A stretch of 64,000 nucleotides of DNA from Buddleja alternifolia (taxonomy: Eukaryota; Streptophyta; Magnoliopsida; Lamiales; Scrophulariaceae). The notes under the pieces are model-generated. The model saw nothing but the letters and a program-made list of their open reading frames with translations. It did no database searches and was not told where the DNA came from. This document shows positions 55,250 through 64,000 of the stretch, in pieces. Location: assembly GCA_019426215.1 (NCBI GenBank), contig CM033394.1, positions 1,178,001-1,242,000 of the forward strand. Direction: 5' to 3'. Every line of letters begins with the position of its first letter. Position 1 is the first letter of the stretch. Position numbers and translations under genes: made by a program.

Positions 55250-56487
55250 ATACTAATTACGTAGATAAGAAATAATCAAATATATAATTTATGATTGGTA
55301 ATTTATAGATAAAACTAATCAAATATATCCAAAATTAAAAATTTGATTCACATTTGATGAATAGCATCGAAAAATTTATTATACGATTACTTAATCATAT
55401 TATTTTAGTTTAAGATATATGATTGGTAAATTGAATAAAATGAATATTTTGAAATAAAAGGATTGATAAATATCATTAATAAGAAAAATAAATACATAAA
55501 ATTAGTTTTTTTTATTAAAATTTGAATTATATCGGTAACTACCTTATTTTGAATTTCAAAAATTTGAATATATATATATATATATATATATTCCAAATTA
55601 AATTAAAAAAATACAAATTATATTACTTATATGGAAAAATTGACTTCAATTAAGCCGTCCACATATGCAGTTGTGCACTACTTGATGGCTTCAAAAATTG
55701 TGTTTTATTATATATAAATTTTGCTTATTACTTTCTCCCATTTTCCCTACTATTGCAAACGTGGGTTCTAAATTTTGGGCTATTCTATGGTAGACTTGAA
55801 TTGTTACAACATTAGATATAAGGATATAATACTTCTCAATCGCCCTAATACAAAGTTGTACTTTAAAATCATCCCCAAATTTCAGTTGCTCCTTTTTGTC
55901 TAGTATGCTTTACTGTGCGGACATACATTCTTAATTCTTATACATGTTTTAATAGATAACAATGTATTGGATGAATAAGCAAAATTGATTATAAAATTAT
56001 GTTATACATGTAATACATCTAGTAGCCCAATGCATATCCATCAAATGTAGCAACTACGAGAATGTGGACATATAGTAAATATCTGGATGTAACATAAGTG
56101 TCTCATAATTTTCTCTACATCTTTTGATTACCCACTTTTGCGAAAATGAAGGTAATTATGATGCATTTTTAGTATTTAGTATATGATCCAAATTACACTA
56201 GCTGCCCAATACACAAAATGATCCAAATTACGCCATATCAACGCCACTTGTAATATGGCATAAGTCCTAACTTTTTAAAATCCAACACCTAATCTATAAA
56301 AGAATTAGTTGCATTGGTTGTCCTTTCTCCTAATTTTTAATGATAAAAAAAAGATCAAGAAAAACTTGAACTAAATGCATGGTCCTTGCACTTCGTCGAA
56401 GTTGAAAGTTATAAATAAAATCATGCCTTAGTAGGCCATAGCATAGACCTAACGTTTTATCCTCTTTCAACATTTTGGTCCAACGAG
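55250..56487. other. AT-rich DNA right of the Helitron end
   Basis: Part of it should be Helitron body, but no 5' TC end was identified. No gene is seen. Confidence 0.4.
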
Positions 56488-56831
56488 TAAGGCCATCTCC
56501 AATGTAGGGAGTTAAAATAACTCCAACTTTATCTCTATTTTAGCTCTGCTACAGTACATTAGCTCCAATGTACTGCTCTATATTTTGCTCTAAATCACTA
56601 TTCATTATAATAATAATATTTTTACACCTCATTTATACTATTTCTCATATTTCACAAATACCCCAAATTTTATGTTGTATTACATATTTATCCAAGTAAA
56701 TAATTTTTGAGAGTTTTAATAATAATAATATTAAATAATTGAAATTTATTAAACTACTTCATTATTTTGTAAAGTATAATTAAAAATTACTCAATAATAT
56801 AAAGGCCGAAGACAGAGAACGAAATTTTGAG

Positions 56832-57125
56832 ATGCGAGCAAAAGAAATATATTTGAAAGAACAAGAAGTGCTTTTGAGACGACAACAAATTGAGATGCAT
56901 AAACAAGATAAAAAACTTGCACGAGAAGATAAAATTTTAGCGCGAGACTTGAGTTGTATCACTGATGAGACGGTTCGCGCTTTTATTCAAGCTGAACAAG
57001 CATCTATTATACAGAAACGAGCTCAACAAAATCAATATCCACATCCATCGTCGCCGTCAAATTATTATGGTGACTATTTTCCTAATTTTGGGGGAGGAAG
57101 TGGATCCGATTTACCACCATTTTAA
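56832..57125 (+). pseudogene. Harbinger ORF1-like (NAM-associated C-terminal) fragment
   Basis: The 97-residue frame starts inside a charged helix: EQEVLLRRQQIEMHKQDKKL, then ILARDLSCITDETVRAFIQA. An upstream charged coil, a D(L/V)S…(T/P) turn and a following AxIxxKR helix are the C-terminal end of the Myb/SANT-like protein that partners the PIF/Harbinger transposase (also called the NAM-associated region). The N-terminal DNA-binding part is missing; open sequence extends upstream of the ATG in this frame to about 56800. The tail is Ser/Pro/Gly-rich. It lies in the middle of the Harbinger-like element. Confidence 0.5.
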
Positions 57126-57476
57126 ATTATTGTTGTTTTTTTATGCTCTATTTATCTTGTATTATGTATGTTTCCCTTTCAATTGTGTAATTTTAGGTAT
57201 TTATGTAACATTGTTCTATGTTGAAGTTGATTTTAAATGTTTTAAATTATATGGAATATGCATTTTGTACTACTTTTAGTTAAATGTTTATTCTTTTGGT
57301 TAAATTAAAATAATATATACATTAATTGAAAAAAACAAGAAAAAAGATAAATACAAAATAAAGGGGCTAAAATGAAAGGGTGTGAAATGAAATAAAGGGC
57401 TGAAATGACTAATTACAAAACTTTGGGGGTGAAAATGAAAGGAAAAAAAAGACAAAAAAAAATTAAAAAAAAAAGT

Positions 57477-57588
57477 AGCTCAGCGCTAAAAATAGCGCTG
57501 AGCTACAGTGCAGCGCTAAATATAGCGCTGCACTGTTCCCCTGCGCTATTTTAGCGCAGGGAAATAGCTCTCCATTGGAGAGCTATTT
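57477..57588. repeat. Four consecutive perfect hairpins
   Basis: Hairpin 1: AGCTCAGCGCTA / TAGCGCTGAGCT (57477-57504, 12 bp, loop 4). Hairpin 2: ACAGTGCAGCGCTA / TAGCGCTGCACTGT (57505-57536, 14 bp, loop 4). Hairpin 3: CCCTGCGCTA / TAGCGCAGGG (57539-57561, 10 bp, loop 3). Hairpin 4: AAATAGCTCTCC / GGAGAGCTATTT (57562-57588, 12 bp, loop 3). They follow with zero to two bases between them, and the first three share GCGCTA/TAGCGC at the loop. Confidence 0.92.
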
Positions 57589-57633
57589 TGGAGCTAAAAG
57601 CTATAAAATAGCTCTCCATTGGAGAGGCCCTAA

Positions 57634-57887
57634 TAAAGCCCATTATAACATTAGCCCACAATCAGATTTTTCACTTAAAAATTAAAATGGAATATTAACC
57701 GTAGAAACTATATTCGGCACTTTCAATTATGTGTCATCATAAATGAACTAGATTAGTTACATTAGTTTGTCTGTTAATTTCTTAAAAAATTGGAAATTTT
57801 CTGCCAACAAAATTAAATAAAATATGGAATTTCAGTAATGACTAGCCAAAACTACAAGCAAGAGTATACAAATGATTGCTAGTGCCC
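57634..57887. other. No gene seen
   Basis: AT-rich spacer between the Harbinger-like element and the MITE. Confidence 0.45.
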
Positions 57888-58415
57888 CCTCATGTTTAAT
57901 GTTAGAATCAATTTAGTCTCTCATATTTAAATCGTAACTTTAGCATCCCTATTGTTTAAATTTGGTTTCACTTAAGTTTTTTTGGATATCCAAAACCTGT
58001 TGGTCTAATGATATTCACCTCCCAATTTATGTGAGAGGTCCTGGGTTCTAATCCAAATTGACACAAGTTGTGGCTCTCCCCTCCTTTATGGACCTAGATA
58101 GAGTCTTTATGACTATCAACCAGGGTTTGTTGGGGTAGATATTTAACGTATCCCCTTCGTCTTGAATTATAAAAAAAAGTAAATATTTAACGTATCCCCT
58201 TCGTCTTGAACTAAAAAAAAAAAGTTCTTTTGGACATATTTACCCTTAAATATGGTTTCACTTTAGTCTTTTCATGTGAGCAACTCACATTCAAGGGTAA
58301 AAATGTCCAAAAAGACTTAGTGAAACCAAATTTGAACATGAGGAATGCTAAAGTCATTATTAAACATGAAGGATAAAAATGATTCTAATATTAACACGAG
58401 GAACCAAAATGACAT
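57888..58415. mobile_element. Fold-back MITE interrupted by a SINE
   Basis: Left arm phrases (CATGTTTAATGTTAGAATCA, GGTTTCACTTAAG) recur inverted in the right arm (TTAGTGAAACCAAATTTGAA, GATTCTAATATTAACACG). The SINE at 57990-58221 splits the left arm. Confidence 0.6.
57990..58221 (+). mobile_element. tRNA-derived SINE with duplicated 3' end
   Basis: Flanked by AAGTTTTTTTGGATAT (57974-57989) and AAGTTCTTTTGGACAT (58222-58237), a 16-base duplication with two changes. A B box (GGTTCTAATCC, 58044-58054) and an A-box-like GGTCTAATGATA lie at proper spacing. The 3' end, TATTTAACGTATCCCCTTCG then a short A tail, occurs twice in tandem. Confidence 0.75.
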
Positions 58416-58498
58416 TGTCCCCATTTGAAATAATAGTTCTCTCCAAATTCACTCATCAAATCCAAATCCTTCGATTCAAACACAAAATAATAGAATAA

Positions 58499-59096
58499 GG
58501 GCCCGATTGGATGGACGTCTATTTTTCATTTTTCATTTTTCATAGATAAAGTAAAAGATTTTTTTTTAAGGAAGTAGAGACATGATGAATGAAGTATGTT
58601 TGGATGAGTTTTTTTAATAGAAAAAAAGTGTGATGTGATATGTCTTTTTTGTAAGAAAAATTATTTTTTTGCTGGAAATTGGTACTGGTGAATTTTGTTT
58701 TTATAAGAAAATTTAGACATATTTAAGTTAAATTCATTGATTAAGACATCCAAAAATATGGAAAGTGGATCTTGTTTCGTAGCTTACATCATTTCAAATA
58801 AAGATATGTAATTATTTTGATTATTATATCAAGATATTGGTGGATAAAGTACTTTTAATTATTAAAGTACTTTTAATTATTGGATGAACTATCTAATCAT
58901 AAATAGTAAAAATTCTGACTTTTTGAGAAAAATCAAAGGGAAATCCATCTTTCAAAGAAATTTGAGATTCTTTTGGAGAAATTGTGTGTAACATTTCTTT
59001 AAGATATTTTTAGGAGATGTCAAATAAATATATTTTGATGACAAAAACCTCAGAAAAATCGAAAAATGGAAAACAACGTGCCATCCAATCGGGGCC
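58499..59096. mobile_element. MITE-like element with GGGCCCGATTGGATGG ends
   Basis: GGGCCCGATTGGATGGACGT and the inverted ACGTGCCATCCAATCGGGGCC bound ~600 bases of AT-rich DNA. No clear target duplication. A relative begins at 63812. It ends ~215 bases before the ATG at 59311. Confidence 0.65.
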
Positions 59097-59310
59097 TTTT
59101 ACTCCCGCTTGTATTGGTGAAATCTAATCAAATAAAGCCTATATGGATCGTTTTTTTGTGGCCTTACACTCCTGCCCTCTCCCTTTTGCAAAGACTTGAA
59201 AGTCTACCACCTTCACAGAACTGATCACAGTTGTAATCCTTCACAAGTCTTGCCTAGCTAGAGAATTTTTGGAACTCTTGTTCGACTGAAACTGCTGCAA
59301 GAATTAGGTC

Positions 59311-61551
59311 ATGGATCCATATCGCAATGGATCTATCAACGGAACTTTAGATGATTACGAAAATCAGATACAAAAGAAACTTGCTGCACCAATGCCATGG
59401 ATAGGCTTCTATATTGTTGCAGCTTCTTTCATATGCTCAATGGCAATGGGAGTCGACCTTATGGTTAGCCTCGTAAGCAAAAGGTATTGGTTCCCATGTA
59501 TTACTTGCTCTTTGAATGCCACTTATTTAACACTATTAGCTGTGTCATCGAAACTGGCAGTGGATCTTTCAAGTAGCATGTTGGGAGTTGATGATAAACT
59601 CGCAAAAGTCAGCCGCAGCCTCGTGTTTATGTCGACTGCTATGTGTAATTCCATGCCCTCTTTAGCATCCATGGATAATAACGAGCTTTTATCAAACTTA
59701 ACTGCTTTAGGCATTCTAGTATTCACGATTGCGGTAAATGTCTTTATCTATGATGCCGAAACAAGTGGTTTTGTTGATGGTCGAGTTGTATTGGCTGAGG
59801 AAACGGTTGCTACTGTTTTCATGCTTCTTTCGTTTGTTATATTATGTTGTTCGTCTGTTGTGGTCCCGACTATAAAAAAGTACACTGAATCAAAGTATCG
59901 TGAAATGAACCAAACCGTTCAAGTGGAGGGTAATGGAATTCCCAAATGCAGACTCACTGTAGATGAATTGAGACTCATGATCCAGCAATATTGGGTGATG
60001 GCAGAAACCGGGAACCCACAATTTGTGATGGCGCGCTCTGTAATTTCTGCTACTTCGGGTATGTTGTGTCTTTTGATGGTTTTTACTTTGTTAGAAGCTC
60101 ATCTCAGATTGATTTTCTTTAACAGTAGATTTGGTCGAACAAGATCGGACTACGGTTTGTCCACCCGCGTTATTTTATACATTCAGTCAGCCGGAGTGTT
60201 TTTGGGTAGTATTGCTCCCTTGTTTAGATGGTACTTTGCTGCCCAATTCAGAATCTCAGAGATGAGCCTCAAAAGCTTGAGAGGCGAATTGAAGATCGAG
60301 GGGTATTGGACTTTAAGGTTGGTGGAACGGAGAGAAAGCCCGTTAACTTCACGTATTTGGCCCCTCAAGATGAGAAAACTAATATATCATGCAAAAAGAT
60401 TACTTCTTAATATCTGCATTAGAGTTCAGATTCTGGTTGTTCTAACTAGTAATTTAATTCTCTTTATTTCTTCTATCAGTGGAAATGCAATTTTCTTTTG
60501 CTTCCGGTACATCAATATTTTGAAAAGACCTGATCCCCAGGTGATGAGATTGGATTTGAGTCGTTATGTTCTACTACTTGAAGGCGAGGCAGAGCTGCCT
60601 AACAAGATTCTTACACACATGTGCTACTGGGATGATAATCTGATCAAGTTTGGTAGAAGGCATCAATCTAAGAACCTAGCCAAACTTCTACATATGTCTG
60701 AAAACTTCGACGGGGTAATGAAATTTGACGATAATAAGGAAGTTGGGAGCTTACATTCTCAAGAACCTCCTAATTGCTGGTCCTGGCCCGTGGTGACCTT
60801 GGCAAGCATTGCAATTGCACTTCCCAATATCACAAGACATAAATTTAATGAATTTTTGAGGGCCGTGAGCGAAGGCATGTGTTTTGTGAATCTTATAGAG
60901 GAATCTCTTGACGGCAGAGATGGAGGACTTGACAGCATCGCAAAAGCAGCACATGGGGTATGGGAACGAGTTTTACTCCATCACAAGTGGCTAGATAAAA
61001 ATATACAAGAAACGAATCAAAATGGCCAAACCTATAAGCATGTGCTGCAAGAACTATCGCATATAGCTAAGAAGACCGTTGAAGATTTCAAGACACGCAT
61101 AGAAGATGATGTTCTGATGAGAAATCCTCAAAATTGGCCGGTTAAAGTTATAGCTGCTAACTCAATGTACCGAATAACTCAGACTATGTTGTTAGCATAC
61201 AAAGACGAAGATCAGGAAACAGATGACGAGGAGATATTTCGGAGATTATCTGTTATGATCTCAGACATATTTGCAGCTTGTCTTACTAATTTAGTGCATT
61301 TTATAAGGTTACAGTGTCACAGCAATGTTATCAAAGAAAGAATGAAAAGGGTCAGCTTTGCAGCTATTGTTCTAGGTGAGAGTGAAGAGATTCTTGAAAT
61401 TCTTCAGCAGCGTGTGCTTCCTGATTTCTGCTTGGATCCTGCAAAAGCAGCTAATATTGAAGAGTGGAGGAGGGCGCTTACGGAGCTAGATAATGAATTG
61501 TCCGTTCCACAACCCAACGGTGAGTATGTATCCATTGAACTACGCGGTTAA
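59311..61551 (+). CDS. Plant multi-pass membrane protein of unknown function, single exon
   Basis: The 746-residue protein has an N-terminal half with about seven hydrophobic segments (near residues 28-50, 60-82, 132-150, 166-190, 242-268, 285-310 and 368-395) and a C-terminal half of ~350 residues that is hydrophilic and helix-rich. The first segment (PMPWIGFYIVAASFICSMAM, then KRYWFPCITCSLNATYLTLL) has the pattern of a plant-specific, functionally uncharacterised family of membrane proteins with a conserved W-FPC-x-SLNA-T stretch. I know no enzymatic or transport motif in it. The tail has WSWPVVTLASIAIALPNI and CFVNLIEESLD as its most distinctive parts. The frame is intact and ends SVPQPNGEYVSIELRG. 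There is no signal peptide before the first membrane segment. It could be a transporter or a scaffold; the sequence does not decide. Confidence 0.8.
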   Translation: MDPYRNGSINGTLDDYENQIQKKLAAPMPWIGFYIVAASFICSMAMGVDLMVSLVSKRYWFPCITCSLNATYLTLLAVSSKLAVDLSSSMLGVDDKLAKVSRSLVFMSTAMCNSMPSLASMDNNELLSNLTALGILVFTIAVNVFIYDAETSGFVDGRVVLAEETVATVFMLLSFVILCCSSVVVPTIKKYTESKYREMNQTVQVEGNGIPKCRLTVDELRLMIQQYWVMAETGNPQFVMARSVISATSGMLCLLMVFTLLEAHLRLIFFNSRFGRTRSDYGLSTRVILYIQSAGVFLGSIAPLFRWYFAAQFRISEMSLKSLRGELKIEGYWTLRLVERRESPLTSRIWPLKMRKLIYHAKRLLLNICIRVQILVVLTSNLILFISSISGNAIFFCFRYINILKRPDPQVMRLDLSRYVLLLEGEAELPNKILTHMCYWDDNLIKFGRRHQSKNLAKLLHMSENFDGVMKFDDNKEVGSLHSQEPPNCWSWPVVTLASIAIALPNITRHKFNEFLRAVSEGMCFVNLIEESLDGRDGGLDSIAKAAHGVWERVLLHHKWLDKNIQETNQNGQTYKHVLQELSHIAKKTVEDFKTRIEDDVLMRNPQNWPVKVIAANSMYRITQTMLLAYKDEDQETDDEEIFRRLSVMISDIFAACLTNLVHFIRLQCHSNVIKERMKRVSFAAIVLGESEEILEILQQRVLPDFCLDPAKAANIEEWRRALTELDNELSVPQPNGEYVSIELRG

Positions 61552-61655
61552 TTGTTTGAAATTAGCTTCTTGTGAGTGAAATGATGTTGAATTGATTAAT
61601 AGTTACATTTTATCTTTCAATGTTTTGGATCCATGGAGGATATAGATTATAGATA

Positions 61656-62032
61656 CTAGTCGTGGTGGCACACTCGATGCGTGTGCTTTATTATATAAAA
61701 ACAAAAATAATTTACTTTTATTTTATAGTATAAAAATTTCTCAATAACATATATTTTGCTGGAAATTATGAATACTTATTATTTTATGTTAATTATTATA
61801 AGTAGCTAGAAATTAGTACAAGGGAAAGAAATAGAAAAAAAAAAACCAAATTGCAAAAAGAATATATGGAGGAGAAGAGAAGAGGGAAAAGTTTTTTTTC
61901 TTGGTTGGGGGGGGGGGGGGGGGGGGGGGGGGGGTAGGGGAATGTGTAAAATTGAAAATGCCATAACAAAAAGTGAGCAGATCAAAGTTAGTTACTCTAA
62001 GACCTTCTCACTTTATATATAGTATAAATAGA
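61656..62032 (-). mobile_element. Complete non-autonomous Helitron, 377 bp
   Basis: Read on the minus strand: 5' end TCTATTTATACTATATATAA (starting at 62032, preceded by host A), 3' end with stem GCACAC / GTGTGC (61668-61686) a few bases before CTAG (61659-61656), followed by host T. TC start, hairpin, CTAG end and an A-T insertion site with no duplication define a Helitron. It holds no gene but has a run of 28 G (61907-61934). It inserted ~105 bases after the stop codon of the membrane-protein gene. Confidence 0.85.
61907..61934. repeat. G28 homopolymer
   Basis: Uninterrupted run of 28 G inside the small Helitron. The length should be treated with caution. Confidence 0.7.
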
Positions 62033-62269
62033 TTCTAACAAATTTAACACGAACTGGATTTTTTCGCCGTTGTCTAATCTGATTCTCATTCCTCATGGTG
62101 TTACATCCCCCTATAAAGTATTCAACAAGCATAAACACATACAAAACAAAATTAATCCCTGTAAAATCGTAATAAATACACATTGTAGTAAAAAATTCTC
62201 CACTATACTGAAAATTATACTATACGGATCCTAAAATAATAATTGAAGTTTGTGAAATGGCTAGAACTC

Positions 62270-62475
62270 AAACATACAGTTGCATTAGAGTAATCACGAA
62301 AATAAAAGTACAAAAGATTAAACGATATATTAATTTACATGGTTCGACAATTCCTTGTGTCCATAGGAGAGGAGGAGAGAATTTTCGCTATTAACGAATG
62401 AGGTACAAAGTACAAAGAATGTTTGAGGTACTATCTAAAACCTAATCCCGGAATTTTTAAAACCCCCCCCCCCCC
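62270..62475. repeat. Probable LTR fragment, related to 29756
   Basis: Shares TTTACATGGTTCGACAATT, GAGAGAATTTTCGCTATTAA and CTAAAACCTA(A/G)TCC with 29800-29935. It ends in a run of 13 C (62463-62475). Confidence 0.5.
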
Positions 62476-62570
62476 TCCCCGAATGACAATTTGACTATCA
62501 TATAAGCAACTGTAGATTAAAGAACTGATTTCCAACTGATTGCCCTTCCAAATAAAGTAATTATATATTC

Positions 62571-62657
62571 ACCAATAGATGGCCCGGATTGGTTCCTCGA
62601 AATGACGTCGCCGCCGTTCTCCTCTCCTGCTTCGGTGTCCTCCGCCGCTCCCACCAT
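62571..62657 (-). pseudogene. Duplicated, broken carrier exon 1
   Basis: Starting at ATG 62657 it reads MVGAAEDTEAGEENGG then DVISRNQSGPSIG, matching the first ~30 residues of the carrier at 46794 (MVVAAEDGGEAGEENGGGG, ISRNQSGRSD). Similarity ends there, and the carrier domains are missing. The DNA upstream (62658-63815) matches the carrier's upstream DNA. It is the proximal part of a segmental duplication, not a functional gene. Confidence 0.85.
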
Positions 62658-63815
62658 TTTTTCTTGAATTAAAACACAAAAGAATGAAAGATGTTTTCCC
62701 TCTTGGATTTCCTTGATTCTGTTTCTAATTGTAGCAGTCTTTGGACAAATGCACAAGTGTTGAATGAGTTTTCTTTCTTTTTTTCTTTGGTTTTTGTTAT
62801 CTTTAAAATGTAAATGCATTTAAATAGATAATGGCGGCGGGAGTAATTTTTGACGGGGATTGCTCATGTTTAACGGGGCATTTTGATTTTAGATTTTAAT
62901 TGTATGATATAGCTTCAAGAAGAAGAATTAAATAAAATCATCAATTAAATAAATATAACCTAATTACTAATTTACTTATATATATACACATATACAATTT
63001 ATATTCGACTAAACACTTAACTAATTTTAATAACGTTGTATTGACGGGTTTGTTTTTCAAACAATAGATATAACTAACTCGATTTAAACAATAGCATTAC
63101 GCTCCGCCGGGGAGGATTATCACTCTAAATACTTTATTGTAAATATTTTTATCTTGTATTACGTATGCAACAAGCTTAAATAAATTTTTATTTTCACGTA
63201 GCTCTTTCGTTTTCCACCATGAGATACTTGACTATTCCAAATGAAATAAAATTTTGGAACTTTAAAGTGTAACCAAAATTAATTTTGTATAGTTTTCTAA
63301 AAGAATCACCAAGAGTCAAGCTTAATTAATTTACCTTGCTTCAATTTCTAGTTGAGTAATTGAAGAAGTCCCAAAAAACCAAAAAAAAAAAAAAAAAGAA
63401 GAAGAAGAAGAAGAATTAGTAAATAACACTACAATTTTTTATTTATTTTTTAATAAAACGGTTACATTATTACATTAGATATAGAATCAGCAATCATAAT
63501 CAGTAATTTCTTATTACAAACTAGTAACAATGAGCTACAAACCAGAAACAATACAAACTAATAACAATGAGCTGCAAACTAGAAACAAAGAACTACTATA
63601 TACGTAAAAAAATAACCATACATCTCGTGGGATTGAGCCCATGATCTCTAAGTCATGAGACCTTAATCTTACTACTAGGCTAAGATGACGCGGGCTTCAA
63701 TTTATTTATTTGTATTTGTATGATTTTTAATTTATAGATGCACATTAATACACGGTGTACAATCTGGTCACTCTCATTAAGTTCACATAATATTTATTTC
63801 AAAATAATTTAGGCC
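62658..63815. repeat. Segmental duplication of carrier upstream DNA (source 46795-48830)
   Basis: Colinear with 46795-48830. It lacks the hAT-like element at 48116-48745 and has instead a SINE at about 63448-63698. Both copies share GTAACCAAAATTAATT, GCTTCAATTTCTAGTT and ACACGGTGTACAAT. Indels have shortened this copy. Confidence 0.82.
63448..63698 (-). mobile_element. tRNA-derived SINE in the duplicated segment
   Basis: Transcribed leftward from about 63698. The A box TAGCCTAGTAGT (63682-63671) and B box GGGCTCAATCCC (63640-63629) are at tRNA spacing, and the 3' end runs through TGTAACCGTTTTATT into T/A-rich sequence. Imperfect target repeats AATTTATTTATTT (63699) and AATTTTTTATTTATT (63433) flank it. 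The paralogous site near 48075-48100 lacks it. Confidence 0.75.
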
Positions 63816-64000
63816 TTAATTGGATGGCATATCCATCTCGGAGAATATTTTTTCATAAGAAAAACTACTTTTAGAGATAAGAAATGTGGTGTTAAAAGTG
63901 TGTTTGGATGGTATTTTTCAGAGAAAAACATGTAATGATTATGGTTAATGTGATATGTTTTTTGTTGAGAGAAATTTGTTTGGATTGGTGTTTAGATATA
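63812..64000. mobile_element. Left part of a MITE cut by the window edge
   Basis: AGGCCTTAATTGGATGGCAT resembles the end at 58499, and the interior (GTGTTTGGATGGTATTTTTC, TGTGATATGTTTTTTG) matches 58600-58650. The right end lies outside the window. Confidence 0.5.

Larger units (their letters stand above)
56491..57630 (+). mobile_element. PIF/Harbinger-like element, 1.14 kb, TAA duplication
   Basis: GGCCATCTCCAATGTAGGG and the inverted CCATTGGAGAGGCCC form the ends, flanked by TAA (56488-56490 and 57631-57633). It keeps a fragment of the element's DNA-binding protein (56832-57125) but no transposase. The right end carries four perfect hairpins in a row. Confidence 0.85.

Noticed and set aside
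63601..63690. Possible tRNA gene (A and B boxes on the minus strand)
   Set aside because: The boxes are present, but no acceptor stem closes and an A/T tail with target repeats follows, so it is a SINE.

Overview
The window reads as nuclear DNA of a eudicot plant. It is strongly AT-rich, genes carry GT-AG introns, and the recognisable proteins are plant-type: a class A heat stress factor, a CC-type glutaredoxin, an F-box/FBD protein and a plasma-membrane-type ADP/ATP carrier. The species cannot be named from the sequence.

Genes, left to right: a 5' exon of an unidentified minus-strand gene (88-265); a three-exon F-box/LRR/FBD gene (1515-3120); an orphan 3' fragment of a nuclear poly(A) polymerase (4855-6136); a dead fragment of a heat stress factor tail (6873-7145); a single-exon UFD1-like gene (7879-8739); an intact two-exon class A heat stress factor on the minus strand (9800-12071); a CC-type glutaredoxin (35139-35537); a two-exon ADP/ATP carrier on the minus strand with a 5.4 kb intron (40355-46794); and a 746-residue plant multi-membrane-pass protein of unknown function (59311-61551). 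A broken copy of the carrier's first exon and upstream DNA lies at the right edge (62571-63815).

Mobile DNA fills most of the rest. The largest item is an 8.63 kb Mutator-like element (12370-20999) with long inverted ends and a perfect 10-bp target duplication. It sits 298 bp upstream of the heat stress factor start codon and holds a nested 5.86 kb LTR element (13553-19410) with no recognisable genes. A defective minus-strand Ty1-copia element (49552-53789) has one truncated LTR and an unusual 17-bp target duplication. Smaller elements with readable ends include a complete small Helitron, two further Helitron 3' ends, PIF/Harbinger elements with TAA/TTA duplications, two hAT-like elements with 8-bp duplications, CACTA pieces, many fold-back MITEs and three tRNA-derived SINEs.

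The genes do not form a pathway. The connected stories are gene duplication followed by decay (heat stress factor tail, carrier exon 1), transposons landing in introns and promoters, and structured non-coding DNA: four consecutive perfect hairpins at 57477-57588, a tandem ~0.5 kb array in the carrier intron, and an orphan cluster of G-box and CCAAT motifs at 28170-28402. No CRISPR array, rRNA gene or canonical tRNA gene was seen. I found no clearly new molecular system; the strongest leads are structural.
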